NCBI RefSeq assembly: GCF_039975415.1
Contig: NZ_JBDWHD010000007.1
Strand: one strand, 5' to 3'
DNA from: Ascidiaceihabitans sp039975415
GTDB taxonomy: Bacteria > Pseudomonadota > Alphaproteobacteria > Rhodobacterales > Rhodobacteraceae
Length of the DNA: 64,000 bases
Part shown: positions 61,701 through 64,000 of the stretch, one piece after another
Layout: every line of letters begins with the position of its first letter
Numbering within the stretch: position 1 is the first letter of the stretch
Position numbers and translations under genes: made by a program
Notes under the pieces: generated by a model
What the model saw: only the letters and a program-made list of their open reading frames with translations
Database searches by the model: none
Told to the model about the DNA's origin: nothing

Positions 61701-63272
61701 GTATTTTTTCGACAGAACCGCAGACGGTGTATCGTCACCCATCGACGCCAGGGTTTCTTTGCCATCCTCGGCCATCGGGGCCAAGATCTGCTCAAGTTCT
61801 TCAATCGTGTAACCCGCCGCGATCTGACGGCGACGTAATTCTGCACCTTCAAACAATGGTACTTCGGTGACTGCGGCCAAGGGTCCATCAAGTTCTTTGA
61901 TCTTGCTAGCCCACTCGCCAAACGGCTGGCTGGCGGCCAGTTCATCCTTGATTTCTGTGTCGTGGTACAGCTTGCCCTCTTTCATATCGACGGCCAAAAT
62001 CTGCCCCGGCCCAAGCGCACCTTTTTCCTGAACGCGCGCTTCGTCCAACGGCACCATTCCGGTTTCAGAACCAGCAATCACCAGCCCGTCGTTGGTCACG
62101 ACATAGCGCATCGGGCGCAGGCCGTTCCGGTCCAGACCAGCGCAAACCCAACGACCATCGGTCATCGCCAAAGCGGCGGGACCATCCCAAGGCTCCATCA
62201 CGGAATTGCAATAAGAATACATGTCACGCCATGCCTGCGGCAGTTCAACCGCTTGCTTAGACCATGACTCAGGCACCAGCATGGTTTTCGCCATTGGCGC
62301 ATTACGGCCAGCGCGTACAAGAACCTCAAAAACAGAGTCTAATGCAGCTGAATCAGACGATCCAGACGCCACAATTGGCTTGATGTCTTCCGCCATATCG
62401 CCAAAGGCACCGGATGCCATGCGGATCTCGTGGGACTTCATCCAGTTGAGATTGCCTTTCAGCGTGTTGATCTCGCCGTTGTGCGCCAACATGCGGAACG
62501 GTTGCGCCAACCACCACTGCGGGAAGGTGTTGGTAGAATAGCGCTGGTGATAAATGGCGAAGGCGGATTTGAACCGCTCATCCATGAGGTCAGGGTAGAA
62601 TTCGGCAACCTGTTCGGCCAGCATCATACCTTTGTAGATGATAGACCGGCAGGACAAAGAGGCGATGTAAAGCGCACCCACACCGGCAGCCAAAGCCGCC
62701 TTTTCGATGCGGCGGCGGATCACGTACAATTCACGTTCAAAGGTGTCTTCGTCAACGCCCTTGGAATTAGAAATCAAGATCTGTTCGATCTCGGGGCGCG
62801 TCGCGTTGGCCTTTTCGCCCAGACAAGCGATTTCAACCGGAACGTGACGCCAGCCGTAAATGTAGTAGCCCATGCGCAGAACTTCGGTTTCCACGATGGT
62901 ACGGCAGGTTTCCTGCGCCCCAAAATCTGTGCGCGGCAAGAACACCTGACCGACGGCGATCAGTTCATCCATGTTGGGGGTGTGGCCTGTGCGCTCGATC
63001 TGGTCGTAGAAAAATTTGACAGGGATTTGTACGTGAATGCCTGCACCGTCACCGGTCTTGCCATCTGCATCCACAGCGCCACGGTGCCAAATCGCTTTCA
63101 ACGCCTGAATGCCGTTTTCAACAACGGAGCGTGTGGGGGTGCCATCGATGGACACCACAAGGCCAACGCCGCAGGAAGAATGTTCTTCTTCCTCGGAATA
63201 GAGACCATTTTCGGTCATAAACGTGCGCTTCGCTTCTTCAGCTTTCACCCAGTTTTCATCGTATTTGGTCAT
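58743..63272 (-). CDS. gltB: Glutamate synthase large subunit
   Basis: The NADPH-dependent GOGAT alpha subunit makes glutamate from glutamine and 2-oxoglutarate. The 1509-residue protein is full length: the amidotransferase domain starts at Cys34 (SSCGVGLV, after a removed propeptide), the central domain, the FMN-binding synthase domain with SDSGEGGEDPAHF and the 3Fe-4S cluster MVRQCQSNTCPVGVCTQDE, and the C-terminal beta-helix with GSNGCEYMTGGLAVILGE. Its start overlaps the upstream gene by 4 nt. The small subunit GltD is not seen in the window. Confidence 0.97.
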   Translation of the reverse strand: MTKYDENWVKAEEAKRTFMTENGLYSEEEEHSSCGVGLVVSIDGTPTRSVVENGIQALKAIWHRGAVDADGKTGDGAGIHVQIPVKFFYDQIERTGHTPNMDELIAVGQVFLPRTDFGAQETCRTIVETEVLRMGYYIYGWRHVPVEIACLGEKANATRPEIEQILISNSKGVDEDTFERELYVIRRRIEKAALAAGVGALYIASLSCRSIIYKGMMLAEQVAEFYPDLMDERFKSAFAIYHQRYSTNTFPQWWLAQPFRMLAHNGEINTLKGNLNWMKSHEIRMASGAFGDMAEDIKPIVASGSSDSAALDSVFEVLVRAGRNAPMAKTMLVPESWSKQAVELPQAWRDMYSYCNSVMEPWDGPAALAMTDGRWVCAGLDRNGLRPMRYVVTNDGLVIAGSETGMVPLDEARVQEKGALGPGQILAVDMKEGKLYHDTEIKDELAASQPFGEWASKIKELDGPLAAVTEVPLFEGAELRRRQIAAGYTIEELEQILAPMAEDGKETLASMGDDTPSAVLSKKYRPLSHFFRQNFSQVTNPPIDSLREFRVMSLKTRFGNLKNVLDEDSSQTEILTLDSPFVGNAQWDQLVQEFNADLATIDCTFEAGNGTLNAGLARIRAEAEDAVRSGAGHIVLTDQGSSEGRVAMPMILATSAVHSHLTRKGLRTFCSLNVRAAECVDPHYFAVLIGCGATVVNAYLAEDSLADRIERNLLDCSLTVAVQRYRDAIDQGLLKIMAKMGISVISSYRGGLNFEAVGLSRAMCAEFFPGMTSRISGIGVSGIQRKAEEVHAQGWQGTNVLPIGGFYKSRKSGETHAWEATSMHMMQMACNRASYAMWQQYSAKMQSNPPIHLRDLLDFKPLGDAIPLEEVESITSIRKRFVTPGMSLGALSPEAHKTLNVAMNRIGAKSDSGEGGEDPAHFHPEPNGDNPSAKIKQVASGRFGVTAEYLNQCEELEIKVAQGAKPGEGGQLPGMKVTDLIARLRHSTKGVTLISPPPHHDIYSIEDLAQLIYDLKQINPRCKVTVKLVASSGVGTIAAGVAKAKADVILISGHNGGTGASPATSIKYAGLPWEMGLTEAHQVLSMNNLRERVTLRTDGGLRTGRDIVMAAMLGAEEYGIGTAALIAMGCIMVRQCQSNTCPVGVCTQDEALRDKFTGNADKVVNLITFYAQEVRELLASLGARSIDDVIGRADLLAQVSRGSAHLDDLDLNPLLITVDGASSIKYDLKKPRNAVPDTLDAEIVRDAARFLEDGEKMQLSYAVQNTHRTVGTRTSSHIVKNFGMRNTLQPDHLTVKLQGSAGQSLGAFAAPGLKLEVSGDANDYVGKGLSGGTIVVRPPMASPVVASDNTIIGNTVLYGATDGYLFAAGRAGERFAVRNSGAKVVIEGCGSNGCEYMTGGLAVILGEIGANFGAGMTGGMAYLYDPDGKAAEMMNMETLVTCPVTVDHWKAQLETLLERHLEETGSRKAADIMQHWDLEQAHFVQVCPKEMLVHLPAPLSHEETAIPAE

Positions 63273-63976
63273 GGCATTGGCCCTTTCAGTGCAGCGGACA
63301 GTGACGCCATTTCAAGCGAACATCCGTAAAGTGGCGTTGAGGCGAAAAAACCGTCTTCGCCTGGATAGATAAATTCAATCGGAGAACTGTCGACAACGAC
63401 CTTACGGTCGCCCATTTCACGCGTGCGTGTGCCACCAAAAAAGCGGCGATGCTTGGCCGACACATATTCACGGCCTGACACTTTCAACAGCGCGGTATTC
63501 GATCCGGGATTCACAAATCGCGCGCTGAATTCAGTGCGGTGCAGCGGTTCGCCGTCAACGGTTACGTTGTATTCCACAATACGATCATACCCCACGACGC
63601 GTGTGCGTTGCTGTGTCTTCGTATCGACGATAATGAAATCGTAGCTGTCCACACCCGTGGCCAAAAGTTCGGTCAAATTGGCCGGATCAGTTGCGGGTTG
63701 CTGTAGGTTTGTCTGGCGGGACGGTGAAAAATCGTAGCTTTCAAGCCACTGCGCTTCAGCGTCGATCTTTCCCAGATACGTCACGGATGTTTGACCGATG
63801 TCGGCGCGCCAGTGAATGCCGTCCGGGTCTTTTTCGCAGGTCCAATATTGCGCAACTTTGCAGTTGGCCTGCTGTACGGTCAGAAAGCCGGTGCAGCCGG
63901 CGGGCGGCGTGAACACAGGATCACCCGCCAAAGCCGGTGACGCACATACAGCGAATATGACGACGCACACCTTCAT
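63269..63976 (-). CDS. Periplasmic protein of unknown function, coupled to gltB
   Basis: A 235-residue protein with a signal peptide (MKVCVVIFAVCASPALA-GDP). The mature part has several Cys residues (GCTGFL, QANCKVAQYWTCEKDPDG, PLYGCSLEM) likely forming disulfides, and beta-rich segments. I do not recognise the family. The stop overlaps the gltB start (ATGA), and its own start overlaps the end of another gene, so it belongs to the glutamate synthase transcript. A role in GOGAT itself is improbable because it is exported. Confidence 0.7.
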   Translation of the reverse strand: MKVCVVIFAVCASPALAGDPVFTPPAGCTGFLTVQQANCKVAQYWTCEKDPDGIHWRADIGQTSVTYLGKIDAEAQWLESYDFSPSRQTNLQQPATDPANLTELLATGVDSYDFIIVDTKTQQRTRVVGYDRIVEYNVTVDGEPLHRTEFSARFVNPGSNTALLKVSGREYVSAKHRRFFGGTRTREMGDRKVVVDSSPIEFIYPGEDGFFASTPLYGCSLEMASLSAALKGPMP

Positions 63977-64000
63977 GCGTCGTCACCCGGCGCAAACAGC
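63973..64000 (-). CDS. C-terminal fragment of an upstream gene
   Basis: The last eight codons (ending LFAPGDDA, then TGA overlapping the next ATG) of a minus-strand gene that continues beyond the window. The ATGA overlap with the gene at 63976 indicates the same operon. Too short to identify. Confidence 0.4.

Noticed and set aside
62430..63329. Long open frame (299 codons) on the plus strand opposite gltB
   Set aside because: It lies fully antisense to the strongly recognised amidotransferase domain of GltB, has no recognisable protein motif and is a by-product of codon use in the real gene.

Overview
The window reads as a chromosomal segment of a marine alphaproteobacterium of the Rhodobacterales (Roseobacter group). 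I infer this from the petABC cytochrome bc1 operon with a separate petP-petR regulator pair, the RibH2-type lumazine synthase under an FMN riboswitch, the xseB-ispA-dxs order, and a GC-rich repeat family with an ATATCCCGGGG core that I associate with this order. I cannot name genus or species. The gene content is almost entirely chromosomal, with no prophage, insertion sequence, CRISPR array or plasmid function.

Left edge (1-1030): the 5' leader and promoter of an rRNA operon transcribed leftward out of the window (the 16S gene lies just outside), then tRNA-Lys(UUU), also leftward. 1087-4346: dapF-mtaB, a methyltransferase and a small MTH1187-family thiamine-binding protein. 4369-7122: petABC on the minus strand. 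7463-12904: a GST, a PaiB-like FMN-binding protein, an FMN riboswitch driving ribH, and a TPP riboswitch driving the thiBPQ thiamine transporter. 13000-17406: aroC, a DMT exporter, a periplasmic cyclase, ilvE. 17554-22816: petPR, a histone-deacetylase-like amidohydrolase, then xseB-ispA-dxs. 22882-25910: an AIG1/FAR-17a-like membrane protein, a bacterial voltage-gated sodium channel, an SDR and a methyltransferase.

25907-34032 is the most intriguing block: a LysR regulator divergent from a compact six-gene operon (class II aldolase, sterol-desaturase-type membrane hydroxylase, sulfatase-like hydrolase, acyl-CoA dehydrogenase, NDP-forming acyl-CoA synthetase, enoyl-CoA hydratase). It looks like a complete catabolic pathway for an unknown, probably ester-substituted, substrate that ends in CoA chemistry. 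34002-41578 holds a VOC protein, a decayed topoisomerase IB, the purine pair adeC-amn, an HU-type protein, a second DMT exporter, a thioredoxin-like protein lacking one active-site Cys, and a GlxA-type regulator.

41638-51734 is an extracellular polysaccharide region: GT4 glycosyltransferase, GH25 muramidase, Wza-like export lipoprotein (opposite strand), sugar epimerase, initiating sugar transferase, a C4/C6 dehydratase of the CapD/WbpM type, and yjbH-yjbF with a small secreted YjbE-like protein. 51753-53353 is an oxidative-repair group (periplasmic glutathione peroxidase, msrB-msrA). 53491-64000 is minus-strand: hydantoinase-like ATPase, queG, an FzlA-like GST, mtgA, an SGNH hydrolase, gltB, a periplasmic protein of unknown function and the last codons of one more gene.

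Start codons were chosen from homologous N-termini, ribosome-binding sites and overlaps; all family assignments are by reading, without database searches.
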